Positions 15,477-27,446 of a stretch of DNA of 35,635 bases are shown here, piece by piece. The notes below the pieces were generated by a model. That model searched no databases and had not been told where the DNA came from. It saw only the letters and a program-made list of their open reading frames with translations. The stretch lies in NCBI GenBank assembly GCA_017437965.1, contig JAFRWN010000101.1, positions 1-35,635 of the forward strand, given 5' to 3'. How positions within the stretch are numbered: position 1 is the stretch's first letter; every line of letters starts with the position of its first letter. The DNA comes from Lachnospiraceae bacterium (GTDB lineage Bacteria > Bacillota > Clostridia > Lachnospirales > Lachnospiraceae). The translations under genes were made by a program, and so were the position numbers.

Positions 15477-16844
15477 ATGAAACAAGAAATACAGGAACGT
15501 TGGGGCGAAATTTTGGCCTATATGAAAACCGAGTATAACATCTCAGATGTTTCCTACAGAACCTGGCTCAAGGACCTGACCTGTTATGATGTCGATGACA
15601 ATATAGTTACAATAATAATAGACGACAACAAGATAGGAGAGAACGCCCTCGAATTCATACGCAATAAATACGGCATATTCATTAAAACAGCAATTGCCGA
15701 GATAACAAATGAGGATTATGAAATCAATTTTGTCCTCAAATCCTTCATTATCGAACAGGAAAAGAAGGAAAAAAGCAAGGAAAACGAAGAAAACAGTTTC
15801 AATAAGGTAAATTATCTCAATCCTAAGTATACTTTTGATAATTTCGTAGTCGGTGACAACAACAATGCTGCCCAGGCTGCTTCTCTTGCTGTTGCCGAAT
15901 CACCCGGAAATACCTTTAATCCTCTGTTTATCTATGGAGGAGCCGGACTCGGAAAGACCCACCTGATGTATGCAATCGCAAATTATCTTGTTGAGCACAG
16001 ACCGGAACTCAAGGTTCTTTATGTATCAAGTGAAACCTTTACAAACGACCTGATCAAACTGATAAGACCCGGCAGCTATAACAGTGATACAGAGGAATTC
16101 CGTCATAAATACAGGGACAATGATGTCCTTCTTATCGATGACATACAATTTATAATAGGAAAGGAAAGAACTCAGGAAGAGTTTTTCCACACCTTCAACG
16201 AAATGCGTGAAACCAACCGTCAGATAGTAATTTCCTCGGATAAGCCCCCGAGAGACATGCAGATACTTGACGAACGCTTCCGTTCACGCTTCCAGTCCGG
16301 ACTTACAGTTGATATCCAGCCTCCTGCCTTTGAAACAAGGATGGCAATCCTAAAAAGGAAGAGTTCAATGGATAACCTATATATAAAGGAAGGAGTTCTT
16401 GAATATATAGCGGAAAACATCAAGTCAAACATAAGGGAACTTGAAGGTGCGCTTACCAAGGTTGTTGCAATGGGAAGGCTCCAGAAGAGAGAAATCAACA
16501 TCGATCTTGCTGTTGAAGCACTTAAGGACATCATTTCACCGGATGAAAGGAAAACCATTACTCCGGAATTCATCCTTAATGTTGTTGCTGAGCACTACAA
16601 CCTTACTCCTTCGATGCTGACAAACAAGAACAGAAGCAGGGATGTTGCATATCCGAGGCAGATCTGCATGTACCTTTGCAAGAAGCTTACTTCTTCATCG
16701 CTTGCAGACATCGGAAAAATTCTTGAAAAGGATCATACAACAATACTTCATGGCTATAACAAGATAATAGCCGACCTGGAGAACGATGAATCTTTGAAAA
16801 ATACGATAAATATTTTAATAAAGAAGATAAATCCTCCGGAATAA
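15477..16844 (+). CDS. dnaA: Chromosomal replication initiator DnaA
   Basis: A 455-residue AAA+ initiator that binds DnaA boxes and melts the origin. Domain I (1-80) holds the WLKDLTCYDV-type interaction fold. A short charged linker follows (EKKEKSKENEENS). The AAA+ module has Walker A GGAGLGKTH (Lys160), Walker B VLLIDDIQF and the sensor segment RFRSRFQSGLTVDI. Domain IV (about 345-455) carries the DnaA signature RSRDVAYPRQICMYLCKKL and the DHTTILHGYNKI helix that reads the box. Length is normal (445-460). The ribosome site is poor (AAGGA about 16 bases upstream of the ATG), which fits low expression. It is followed by the dnaA-dnaN gap that appears to contain the unwinding region. Confidence 0.98.
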   Translation: MKQEIQERWGEILAYMKTEYNISDVSYRTWLKDLTCYDVDDNIVTIIIDDNKIGENALEFIRNKYGIFIKTAIAEITNEDYEINFVLKSFIIEQEKKEKSKENEENSFNKVNYLNPKYTFDNFVVGDNNNAAQAASLAVAESPGNTFNPLFIYGGAGLGKTHLMYAIANYLVEHRPELKVLYVSSETFTNDLIKLIRPGSYNSDTEEFRHKYRDNDVLLIDDIQFIIGKERTQEEFFHTFNEMRETNRQIVISSDKPPRDMQILDERFRSRFQSGLTVDIQPPAFETRMAILKRKSSMDNLYIKEGVLEYIAENIKSNIRELEGALTKVVAMGRLQKREINIDLAVEALKDIISPDERKTITPEFILNVVAEHYNLTPSMLTNKNRSRDVAYPRQICMYLCKKLTSSSLADIGKILEKDHTTILHGYNKIIADLENDESLKNTINILIKKINPPE

Positions 16845-16887
16845 TGAAGGGATGTTTAGTAAGTTATTGAATAAGTATGGGATAAGC

Positions 16888-16896
16888 TGTTGATAA
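16888..16896 (-). promoter_or_regulatory. DnaA box variant (one mismatch)
   Basis: TGTTGATAA on the plus strand, i.e. TTATCAACA on the minus strand; one base from consensus TTATCCACA and the same variant as the box at 17023. Confidence 0.65.
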
Positions 16897-16905
16897 TTGT
16901 TGATT

Positions 16906-16939
16906 CCGGAAATCATAAAAATTTTAATGATTTTTCCGG
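16906..16939. repeat. Bulged inverted repeat inside oriC region
   Basis: CCGGAAATCAT (16906-16916) pairs with ATGATTTTTCCGG (16927-16939) if two bases bulge. It could end the dnaA transcript, but no T-run follows. Confidence 0.6.
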
Positions 16940-17022
16940 GTGTTCATAAAAAGGATGAAGGGACAGTTTATCAAAACACTATTCAATACGCAGAAGGCAA
17001 ATAAAATAAAGCTTTCTCCGGC

Positions 17023-17031
17023 TTATCAACA
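17023..17031 (+). promoter_or_regulatory. DnaA box variant next to the unwinding element
   Basis: TTATCAACA, one mismatch from consensus, oriented toward the GC cluster and DnaA-trios, as boxes 6/7 are in B. subtilis. Confidence 0.7.
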
Positions 17032-17043
17032 TAATAACAGCCC

Positions 17044-17080
17044 CTATTAATACTACTTAGATTTATTTATATTATAATAA
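17044..17080 (+). promoter_or_regulatory. Candidate basal unwinding element with DnaA-trios
   Basis: After CCCC, five in-register triplets CTA-TTA-ATA-CTA-CTT (17044-17058) fit the DnaA-trio pattern known from B. subtilis (CTA/TTA/CTT on this strand). An AT-only tract follows to 17080. The nearest DnaA box ends 12 bp upstream. Confidence 0.65.
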
Positions 17081-17105
17081 ACGGCGACGCCGTAAAGGAG
17101 ATCTA

Positions 17106-18215
17106 ATGAAAATCGTGTGTAAAAATGATGAACTGATTTCTGCAATAAACATTGCGCTCAGAGCAGTTTCATCAAAAACAACAATGGCAGTACTTGAATG
17201 CTTCCTTATTGAAGCAAAGGAAGGCAGGATTTTAATAACAAGTAACAATATGGAGCTGGGAATAAAGACTGAGCTTCCCGGAAGGATAGAAGAAGAAGGC
17301 CAGGTTGCCGTAAATGCAAAGCTTTTTTCTGATATTGCAAGAAAGCTTCCGGTCGGAAGCGTAAATATTTCCGTGGACGCAAACTACAGCATGCTTATTA
17401 CCTGCGGAAAAGCAAAATTCAATATTGCTGCCCAGAGCGGTAATGATTTTCCTGTTCTTCCTGAAATAAAGAAGGATAATTTCATTACTATAAGTGAATT
17501 TGCCCTTAAGGAAATCATCAGGCAGACCATCTTTGCAGTTTCTGACAATGAAGCTACGAAGATAATGACAGGTGAATATTTTGAAATAAGTGGTAACAAA
17601 CTTACAGTCACAGCCCTTGACGGTCACAGGATTGCAATCAGGAACATCGAACTCAAAAAAGTTTTTGATGACAGGGATGTGATCATTCCCGGAAAGACCC
17701 TCAATGAAATTTCAAAAATCATTGAAGGAGACGCAGAAAAGGATATACTTGTATACTTCAGCCAGAACAATATAATGTTCGAGCTTGAGAATACCATAGT
17801 TCTTTCAAGACTGATCGAAGGAAAGTATCTGAACGTAAAGCAGATGATTTCTACTGATTATTCCACAAAAGTCAAAATCAACAAAAAAGAACTTACAGAC
17901 TGTATAGACCGTGCAACACTTTTGGTAAAGGAAAGTGACAAGAAGCCTATCATCATAAATATTGAAGACAACAGTATTAGACTCAGCATGAACACCAGCA
18001 TAGGCAGCATGGATGAGGAAATAGACATTGAAAAGGATGGAAACAATCTTCTGATAGGTTTCAATCCTAAGTTTGTCATGGATGTGCTCAAGGTAATTGA
18101 TGAAGATGATATCACTCTTTATCTTACCAATTCAAAGGCACCCTGCTTCATAAGGGATGAAAATGCAAGCTATAATTACCTGATTCTTCCCGTAAACTTC
18201 AGCTCTGCAAGATAA
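17106..18215 (+). CDS. dnaN: DNA polymerase III beta subunit (sliding clamp)
   Basis: A 369-residue clamp that encircles DNA and tethers polymerase III and repair proteins. The three repeated clamp domains are evident: MKIVCKNDELISAINIALRAVSSKTTMAVLECF at the start, TALDGHRIAIRN in the middle, and the final YLILPVNFSSAR close to the family end (usually LMPVRL). The ribosome site AAAGGAG lies seven bases before the ATG. Length is normal (365-380). It starts the dnaN-yaaA-recF-gyrB-gyrA series; no terminator is visible between these genes. Confidence 0.97.
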   Translation: MKIVCKNDELISAINIALRAVSSKTTMAVLECFLIEAKEGRILITSNNMELGIKTELPGRIEEEGQVAVNAKLFSDIARKLPVGSVNISVDANYSMLITCGKAKFNIAAQSGNDFPVLPEIKKDNFITISEFALKEIIRQTIFAVSDNEATKIMTGEYFEISGNKLTVTALDGHRIAIRNIELKKVFDDRDVIIPGKTLNEISKIIEGDAEKDILVYFSQNNIMFELENTIVLSRLIEGKYLNVKQMISTDYSTKVKINKKELTDCIDRATLLVKESDKKPIIINIEDNSIRLSMNTSIGSMDEEIDIEKDGNNLLIGFNPKFVMDVLKVIDEDDITLYLTNSKAPCFIRDENASYNYLILPVNFSSAR

Positions 18216-18243
18216 GGGCAATAGTAAAGGCATGGTATATTAA

Positions 18244-18453
18244 ATGACTGAAATAAAGATAAGAGATGAGTATATAAAACTCTGCCAGTTACTTAAGCTT
18301 GCAGGTCTTGTCGAGTCCGGAGCGGAAGCGAAGGAGGAGATACTTGCGCTTAAGGTAAAGGTAAACGGCACGGCAGACGAAAGAATAAGAAGAAAAGTTT
18401 ACGCAGGTGATGTCGTGGAATATGGCGGCGAAAGCGTAAAAGTCGTGAACTGA
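18244..18453 (+). CDS. yaaA: S4-domain RNA-binding protein YaaA/RlbA
   Basis: A 69-residue S4-like protein conserved between dnaN and recF in Firmicutes. The core LCQLLKLAGLVESGAEAKEEI followed by KVKVNGTADERIRRKVYAGDVVEY shows the usual S4 helix-turn and strand set. It is thought to bind RNA, possibly linked to ribosome assembly; the exact role is not settled. The ribosome site is weak (AAAGG about 15 bases upstream). recF starts two bases after its stop. Confidence 0.93.
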   Translation: MTEIKIRDEYIKLCQLLKLAGLVESGAEAKEEILALKVKVNGTADERIRRKVYAGDVVEYGGESVKVVN

Positions 18454-18455
18454 AC

Positions 18456-21499
<3,044 letters not shown>

Positions 21500-21515
21500 A
21501 AGAGAGAGGGAAAAT

Positions 21516-24035
21516 ATGGACGAACATATTTTTGACCAGATTAATGACGTCGATCTGAAAAAGACGATGGAAAAATCATATATCGAGTACGCCATGTCGG
21601 TTATTGCCGCACGTGCGCTTCCCGATGCCAGGGACGGTTTAAAGCCCGTACAGAGAAGAATACTCTATGCGATGATAGAGCTCGGTAACTCACCAGATAA
21701 GCCGCACCGTAAATGTGCGCGTATCGTCGGTGATACAATGGGTAAATATCATCCTCATGGAGACTCTTCAATCTACGGCGCACTTGTAAATCTTGCACAG
21801 GAGTGGTCGACAAGATATCCGCTTGTTGACGGACATGGTAACTTCGGTTCGGTCGACGGCGACGGCGCAGCAGCAATGCGTTACACAGAGGCAAGGCTTT
21901 CAAAGATTTCCATGGAAATGCTTGCCGACATCAACAAGGATACAGTTGATTTCGTACCGAACTTCGACGAAACCGAAAAAGAGCCTGTTGTACTTCCCTC
22001 AAGAATACCGAATCTTCTTGTAAACGGAACATCCGGTATTGCAGTCGGAATGGCAACCAACATTCCTCCCCACAATCTCGGAGAGGTTGTAAAGGCAGTA
22101 GTTAAAATAATCGACAACAAGCTTATCGATGCCGAAACAACGATTGATGAAGTAATGTCGATCGTAAAGGGTCCTGATTTTCCGACAGGAGCCCAGATAC
22201 TCGGAACCCGCGGAATCGAAGAAGCCTACAGAACCGGTCGCGGTAAAATCAGGATCCGCGCCGTAACCGATATCGAGGCAATGGCAAACGGTAAGAACAG
22301 GATAGTTGTTACCGAGCTTCCCTATGCCGTAAACAAGGCAAAGCTTCTCGAAAAGATTGCCGAGATGGTAAGGGACAAGAGAATAGACGGAATCACGGAT
22401 CTCCGTGACGAAAGTAACCGCGAAGGCATGAGAATGGTTATAGAGCTTCGCCGCGATGCAAATCCCCAGGTAGTTCTCAACCACCTCTATAAGCATACTC
22501 AGCTGCAGGATACCTTCGGTGTTATCATGCTTGCGCTTGTCGGTGGCGAGCCCAAGGTGCTGACGCTTCTTGACATGCTGAACGTTTACCTCACCCATCA
22601 GGAAGAGGTTGTACGCCGCAGGACCCAGTATGATCTTGCCAAGGCTGAGGAAAGGGCTCATATCTTAGAGGCGCTTTTAAAGGCACTTGATTTCATCGAT
22701 GAAGTAATCAAGATAATCAGAGGTTCGAAGACCACGCCACTTGCAAAGCAAGGACTCATGGAACGCTTCGGCTTTGACGATGTTCAGGCCCAGGCCATCG
22801 TTGACATGCGTCTTCGCCAGCTTACCGGTCTCGAAAAAGAGAAAATCCAGGATGAATTTGGCGAACTCCAGAGAATGATCGCTGAATTTAAGGAAATTCT
22901 TGCAAACGAGAAAAAGCTTCTGGAGGTTGTAAAGAAGGAACTTATTGCCATCAGCGATAAATATACCGACGACAGAAGAACCGAGATCGTTTTCGACGAG
23001 TCCGAAATGAGCATGGAAGACTTCGTGCCCGACGACAAGACCGTCATCACGATGACAAGGCGCGGTTACATCAAGCGTATGTCACCCGACAATTTCAGAA
23101 CCCAGAACCGTGGCGGCAAGGGTATCAAAGGCATGCAGACCATTGAGGACGATGTGATCGAGAGGATGCTGACCACAACGAACCATAAGCTTCTGCTGTT
23201 CTTTACCGATAAGGGAAGGGTATATAAGCTTAAGGTCTTCAATATCCCCGAGGCATCGCGTACCTCAAGAGGAATTGCGATAGTAAACCTTCTGATGCTT
23301 CAGCCCGAGGAAAAGATTTCGGCCATCATACCGATCGACAGCCTTGATATCGACGGAAACCTTATCATGGCAACCGCAGGCGGAACGATAAAGAAGACTC
23401 CAGTAAGAGAATATGCAAACATCCGTAAGATAGGCATACAGGCAATCACGCTCCGTGACGATGACAGGCTTATCGAAGTAAATGTTTCAAGCGGCAAGGA
23501 CATAATCACTATGGCAACCGCAAACGGCCTTTCCATCACCTTTGACGAAGAGGATGTGAGAGAGACCGGAAGAAGCGCGATGGGCGTAAGAGGCATCAGG
23601 CTCACCGAGGGTGATGAGGTGATAGGCATGCAGATCGCAAATGCCGGACCTTACTTCCTGTTCATAACCGAAAACGGAATGGGCAAACGAAGCAGAGTTG
23701 AAGACTTCAGAAGCCAGAACCGCGGCGGAAAGGGACTTATCTGCTACAAGCTTACCGAAAAAACCGGAAAGCTCGTTGCAATGAAGGCAGTGAACGAAGA
23801 AAATGACGTTATCATGATAACCAACGAGGGCATCATCGTAAGGACCGAGGTTTCCGGAATCTCCGTTATCGGAAGAAATACTTCGGGCGTTAAATGCATG
23901 AACCTCGGAGACGAAAATGTCAAAGTAGCCGGAATCGCTATAACCGATAAGGAAGAGGAAATACCCGAGGAAGTTTCCGTAGAAGAAGCAGCACAGAATG
24001 CCGAAGGTAACGAAAGCGAAACGGAAGATAAATAA
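21516..24035 (+). CDS. gyrA: DNA gyrase subunit A
   Basis: An 839-residue breakage-reunion subunit. The catalytic tyrosine is Tyr123 in [11 protein letters not shown]. The quinolone-determining segment reads [19 protein letters not shown]; the serine/serine-type pattern there holds no obvious resistance change (Ser at the first hot spot, not Leu). The C-terminal DNA-wrapping beta-pinwheel is marked by repeated blades and a good GyrA-box (NRGGKGIKG near residue 530, QNRGGKGL as a second copy). An acidic tail ends the protein ([19 protein letters not shown]). GAGAGGG lies seven bases before the ATG. A strong terminator follows. Confidence 0.98.
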   Translation: MDEHIFDQINDVDLKKTMEKSYIEYAMSVIAARALPDARDGLKPVQRRILYAMIELGNSPDKPHRKCARIVGDTMGKYHPHGDSSIYGALVNLAQEWSTRYPLVDGHGNFGSVDGDGAAAMRYTEARLSKISMEMLADINKDTVDFVPNFDETEKEPVVLPSRIPNLLVNGTSGIAVGMATNIPPHNLGEVVKAVVKIIDNKLIDAETTIDEVMSIVKGPDFPTGAQILGTRGIEEAYRTGRGKIRIRAVTDIEAMANGKNRIVVTELPYAVNKAKLLEKIAEMVRDKRIDGITDLRDESNREGMRMVIELRRDANPQVVLNHLYKHTQLQDTFGVIMLALVGGEPKVLTLLDMLNVYLTHQEEVVRRRTQYDLAKAEERAHILEALLKALDFIDEVIKIIRGSKTTPLAKQGLMERFGFDDVQAQAIVDMRLRQLTGLEKEKIQDEFGELQRMIAEFKEILANEKKLLEVVKKELIAISDKYTDDRRTEIVFDESEMSMEDFVPDDKTVITMTRRGYIKRMSPDNFRTQNRGGKGIKGMQTIEDDVIERMLTTTNHKLLLFFTDKGRVYKLKVFNIPEASRTSRGIAIVNLLMLQPEEKISAIIPIDSLDIDGNLIMATAGGTIKKTPVREYANIRKIGIQAITLRDDDRLIEVNVSSGKDIITMATANGLSITFDEEDVRETGRSAMGVRGIRLTEGDEVIGMQIANAGPYFLFITENGMGKRSRVEDFRSQNRGGKGLICYKLTEKTGKLVAMKAVNEENDVIMITNEGIIVRTEVSGISVIGRNTSGVKCMNLGDENVKVAGIAITDKEEEIPEEVSVEEAAQNAEGNESETEDK

Positions 24036-24055
24036 GCAGAAAGCTAAAAGACGAA

Positions 24056-24090
24056 CCGGTACAGGCACAAAACCTGTACCGGATTTTTTT
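24056..24090 (+). terminator. Rho-independent terminator after gyrA
   Basis: A perfect 10-bp stem CCGGTACAGG (24056-24065) / CCTGTACCGG (24073-24082), a 7-base loop, and seven T from 24084. It closes the dnaN-gyrA series. Confidence 0.94.
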
Positions 24091-24202
24091 CTTCTTTTTA
24101 TCGGTTTTTGTCAGATTTTGGTGCACTTTTGATGCACTTTATGTAGTATTATGTTGATAATATATTTCGTGAATAAATCATGATAAAAAAGGAGTGAAAA
24201 AA
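24091..24202 (+). promoter_or_regulatory. Upstream region of the cysteine-protease-like gene
   Basis: A direct repeat of TGCACTTT occurs at 24122-24129 and 24133-24140 (11-bp step), with a possible -10 GATAAT at 24156-24161 but no convincing -35. The repeat could be an activator or repressor site on one helical face. The ribosome site AGGAG lies eight bases before the ATG at 24203. Confidence 0.4.
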
Positions 24203-27064
24203 ATGCCAGGCCGCAGAAAAAGATTAGATCCCAAAACCATAGATGCTACCCCTTTTGCGTTTAAAAAGGTAACTGACCCCATAACCGGAGAGTATGTGAT
24301 CAAAAGGATAGTTTCGCCTCAGATCACCGACGAGATAATGTCAACGGGAAATGCCACGGTTCTTGAGAAGTTTTATAACGACAATGAAACGACGCTTACC
24401 GCTGCCGATAAAAAATATCTTAAGGCAAAGCTTTCCACGGCAAAAAAAATTGAAAAAATAAGAAAAAAGCAGTTAACCGAACTTTCCAAAGGTAATGATC
24501 CTTATTCCACCAGAATGGTGGACAATACAGAAATCAAGGTGATCAACCAATTTAAAACTGTAATAAATCCGATTTCCTGTTCTCTCCCGGATATTAAGAT
24601 GAGCCAGAAGCAGACCAGTAACAACGGGTGCTGGTCCTATGCCATGAGCCTGATGTTAAAGAGTAAGGGCATCGATCTTTCCCAGGAAGAAATCAGGGCT
24701 TTCAGACCGAATTACAAGCCTGATTCCACAGTTAAGAAGCTTAACAACATGAAGCTGCTGAATGCGGAAATGGATGATATCAATAACGTTTATGAAAATT
24801 CTGATATTATACTGGAGACACTTCCGAATCATTTTATGCAGCAGTATTCTTTCTCGCCTTTCGGAAAAGACCGGAAATATACGCACAATCAGCTTGAAGT
24901 ACTGAAAAGCATGAAAGACAACTCTCCGGAGGATATGAAAAAATATATTAATGCCGATAAGAAGCTTCAGGATGATGTAAGAAAGGATTATCTGAAAAGA
25001 ACCAAGAAAAAGGTTGAAGATATCATCTTTGATACCATTATAAAAGAAAAAACACCCGTAGTAATGAATCTCGGCAATTCCCACTATGTTACAATTACCG
25101 GTTATAATAAAAACACGGGTGTGCTTAATATTGTGGATTCACAGCAGAAAGCCGGAAAAACATCGGTTACACGTAATATCGATGAGCTGCTTGAAGAATA
25201 TATTGCGCCCAAAAATGGCGTTGGCAGGTATATTAGTTTTACTACGCTTAAAAGGATACCTGTTCCGGCTTATCAAAACAGGACCACAGGTTTAAATGAA
25301 TATATTGAAATTGGGGGGAATACAAAATTCGGAAGCATAAAAGGGAGTAAAGTCAATCCGGATTTTGCCGCAACTTACGGTCAGGTCGAAGGTAAGGCCA
25401 AAAACAATTTTGAAACATACAATTACCGGAATGTATATCCGAGTGTGTCGAATCCGGATTTAAAGGTAATGCCCGTAATAGAAGAAGGGGAAAATGAAGA
25501 GCAGGCTCAGGATGAACCGATAATGTGTACTGTTGACACTTATTTTCCGAAGAAGGTAATTTTTAAGCAGGATGAGAAAATCAATACCCCGGAGAAAATC
25601 AAAAATATTTTTGAAGAAGAGAGAAATGAAATATATACACAGCTTGAAAATGCCCAGAATAATGTTCAGAATAATGCCGTAAATAATGCGGGCAATGTTA
25701 ATGATCCCGCAAATCCCGGGGAAGAAGCCGGAGATGCCGCACCGGTTTTGTTGGAAAATCCGGCAGCCCCCGGGCTCAATGTAGCACCCATTCTAGGCGA
25801 AGAGGTTGCGCCCGCATTCATTCTGGATATACCTGAAGGAGGTCCGGTACAGCCGGGAAGCTTTGGAGAGTTTATCAAAACCTGCAAGAAGCAGATCAAT
25901 CTGCAGAAAGACGTCAAATTTGTGGCTGTAAGCTCGCTGTATGCCATAAATAAGTATATTGAGAAAAAACATATGGATCCGAGAACTCTCGGAACAACGC
26001 AGATGACCGCAGAGGATAAGGCTGAGCTTACCAAGGATATCAAGAAGTATAATCCTTTGATCAGTTCTTATCAGGGTGAGAAAAATGTAATAAATACAAA
26101 GGATCTGAACTGCATTGCCGTAAACGGCACAGCTGCAGAGCTTAATCACCATATCGATGAATACTGCAAACGTGTGGTTCCGACTTCTTTTCCTAGTGAT
26201 ACGAATGAGAAGAAGCAGCAGAGGAATGCTGCAATAAATGAAGCCCTTGCAACAATGCAAGCAACCGGCACCGGCGTAAACTACTTCGGTTCGAGAAGAA
26301 GCAGCAACACGACCAGGTATGATAATATGATAAGGGCGATAAGGACTTATCAGCAGAAAGAGGAGAAGGATCCTTTTGAAACCTTCAATCTTAAAAAGCA
26401 GTGCCTTGCATATATCAGTGACAAATATACCGTAAGGTCATCGCCGAGCGGAAGGGAACGCTTCAACCAGACCATGAAGATTTTAAGAAATATCATGTGT
26501 CCGAGAGAGTTCAGCACCCTTGTAAATGATATAAACAAGAAGAGGGGCCTTGTGGGTCAGGCAGATCATCCTGATTATATTACTGTCACACAGTATGATG
26601 CACATCCGATAAACCCTGTTAACCGTACCACGACACAGCCCGAATCGATAGATGTTCTCGGCTTTTTAAACGGCGGCAAAATGAGCGGTCAGGATGTTGT
26701 AAACACTCTTGCCGTGCTTACGGAAGTTGATAAGGGCGAAAGAGAGATCAAGGATATAATGGGCGTACTGCTTGCGGTTCATGAAATAACCAAGAGCGAT
26801 CTTAGTAAAACTGTCATTGATCCCGCCCAGCCCGGTTTGAAGTTTGAGCAGTTCAGAAACAAGGTAAACTCCATAAAGTCCGACAGAAACCCTGCATTCG
26901 AAAAGCTTCTTAAGGATAATTTTGATGTCAGGTTGGAAAATGAAACGTTCAGAGTTTTTGATTCCCAGAAAGCGAACGGTTTCATTAATGATAGCGGTTC
27001 AAACCTTGCACAAAATTATAACCAGGCCAAAAAGCAGATGAATGCTCACAAGAAGGCTTTGTAA
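24203..27064 (+). CDS. Large protein with papain/C39-like cysteine protease core
   Basis: A 953-residue protein. The ATG at 24203 is chosen over the GTG at 24194 because AGGAG lies eight bases before it and overlaps the GTG. Residues 130-330 carry an apparent catalytic set: Gln137 and Cys143 in QTSNNGCWSYAMSLML, His294 in NLGNSHYVTITGY, and Asp312 in LNIVDSQQ. This is the Q/C/H/D order of papain-like and C39-like peptidases, with about 150 mainly helical residues between Cys and His. A low-complexity Asn/Ala/Pro linker (about 470-550) joins it to a helical C-terminal region of about 400 residues that I do not recognise; it includes GTGVNYFGSRRSSNTTRYDNM and SPSGRERFNQTMKIL. No signal peptide or membrane segment is seen, and the N-terminus is basic. 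It could be an effector, toxin or self-processing protein; the target is unknown. It stands alone between the gyrA terminator and a tRNA. Confidence 0.75.
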   Translation: MPGRRKRLDPKTIDATPFAFKKVTDPITGEYVIKRIVSPQITDEIMSTGNATVLEKFYNDNETTLTAADKKYLKAKLSTAKKIEKIRKKQLTELSKGNDPYSTRMVDNTEIKVINQFKTVINPISCSLPDIKMSQKQTSNNGCWSYAMSLMLKSKGIDLSQEEIRAFRPNYKPDSTVKKLNNMKLLNAEMDDINNVYENSDIILETLPNHFMQQYSFSPFGKDRKYTHNQLEVLKSMKDNSPEDMKKYINADKKLQDDVRKDYLKRTKKKVEDIIFDTIIKEKTPVVMNLGNSHYVTITGYNKNTGVLNIVDSQQKAGKTSVTRNIDELLEEYIAPKNGVGRYISFTTLKRIPVPAYQNRTTGLNEYIEIGGNTKFGSIKGSKVNPDFAATYGQVEGKAKNNFETYNYRNVYPSVSNPDLKVMPVIEEGENEEQAQDEPIMCTVDTYFPKKVIFKQDEKINTPEKIKNIFEEERNEIYTQLENAQNNVQNNAVNNAGNVNDPANPGEEAGDAAPVLLENPAAPGLNVAPILGEEVAPAFILDIPEGGPVQPGSFGEFIKTCKKQINLQKDVKFVAVSSLYAINKYIEKKHMDPRTLGTTQMTAEDKAELTKDIKKYNPLISSYQGEKNVINTKDLNCIAVNGTAAELNHHIDEYCKRVVPTSFPSDTNEKKQQRNAAINEALATMQATGTGVNYFGSRRSSNTTRYDNMIRAIRTYQQKEEKDPFETFNLKKQCLAYISDKYTVRSSPSGRERFNQTMKILRNIMCPREFSTLVNDINKKRGLVGQADHPDYITVTQYDAHPINPVNRTTTQPESIDVLGFLNGGKMSGQDVVNTLAVLTEVDKGEREIKDIMGVLLAVHEITKSDLSKTVIDPAQPGLKFEQFRNKVNSIKSDRNPAFEKLLKDNFDVRLENETFRVFDSQKANGFINDSGSNLAQNYNQAKKQMNAHKKAL

Positions 27065-27117
27065 AAAATAACAATAAGAGAACGAAAAATAGTCTTAGGT
27101 CAGCATAAAAAAATTAG

Positions 27118-27146
27118 TTGACAAAAAACTCAGCCTTTGATATACT
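27118..27146 (+). promoter_or_regulatory. Promoter of tRNA-Ser
   Basis: Consensus TTGACA (27118-27123), 17-bp spacer, TATACT (27141-27146). A small hairpin TGCGTC-AAAC-GACGCA (27153-27168) lies in the transcribed leader. Confidence 0.88.
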
Positions 27147-27201
27147 ACTAATTGCGTCAAACGACGCAGGAATTGAATATCTGTCTTGACAGGGTTCAGC
27201 T

Positions 27202-27289
27202 GGAGAAGTACTCAAGAGGCTGAAGAGGCGCCCCTGCTAAGGGTGTAGGTCGTTCACGCGGCGCGAGGGTTCAAATCCCTCCTTCTCCG
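27202..27289 (+). tRNA. tRNA-Ser (anticodon GCU)
   Basis: Acceptor GGAGAAG (27202-27208) pairs with CTTCTCC (27282-27288); discriminator G at 27289. The anticodon stem CGCCC/GGGTG encloses CTGCTAA with GCT at 27236-27238, decoding AGC/AGU. A long variable arm (class II) follows, and the T-stem GAGGG/CCCTC frames TTCAAAT. No CCA is encoded. It is a single-gene transcript with its own promoter and terminator. Confidence 0.96.
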
Positions 27290-27298
27290 TAGCAAGCA

Positions 27299-27333
27299 AG
27301 CGGTAACTGATTGGATTCGGTTACCGCTTTTTT
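27299..27333 (+). terminator. Terminator after tRNA-Ser
   Basis: Stem AGCGGTAAC (27299-27307) / GTTACCGCT (27320-27328), 12-base loop, T-run 27328-27333. Confidence 0.9.
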
Positions 27334-27344
27334 ATATCTTTTTC

Positions 27345-27373
27345 TTGACGTATGTTTACAGGACTGATATACT
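27345..27373 (+). promoter_or_regulatory. Promoter of the zinc-ribbon membrane protein
   Basis: TTGACG (27345-27350), 17-bp spacer, TATACT (27368-27373); the leader to the ATG is about 67 bases. Confidence 0.85.
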
Positions 27374-27446
27374 AAGAATGGTAGGCTTTTGCCTGCCGGA
27401 ATATCCACAATAATCCTGATAAATTTCGGATAGAAGGAGGACAAAA

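Larger units (their letters stand above)
16845..17105. other. oriC: Probable oriC: dnaA-dnaN intergenic region
   Basis: A 261-bp non-coding gap between dnaA and dnaN. It holds DnaA-box variants at 16888-16896 and 17023-17031 (a third, poorer TTATCAAAA at 16968-16976), a bulged inverted repeat at 16906-16939, a CCCC cluster at 17041-17044, DnaA-trio-like triplets at 17044-17058, and an AT-rich tract to 17080. This matches the B. subtilis incC arrangement. The dyad ACGGCG-A-CGCCGT (17081-17093) sits just before the dnaN ribosome site. A TATAAT at 17073-17078 may be a dnaN -10, but no -35 was seen. Confidence 0.8.

Noticed and set aside
21586..21800. Quinolone-resistance change in gyrA
   Set aside because: The hot-spot segment reads GDSSIYGAL with Ser and normal acidic context, so no classical resistance substitution is evident.
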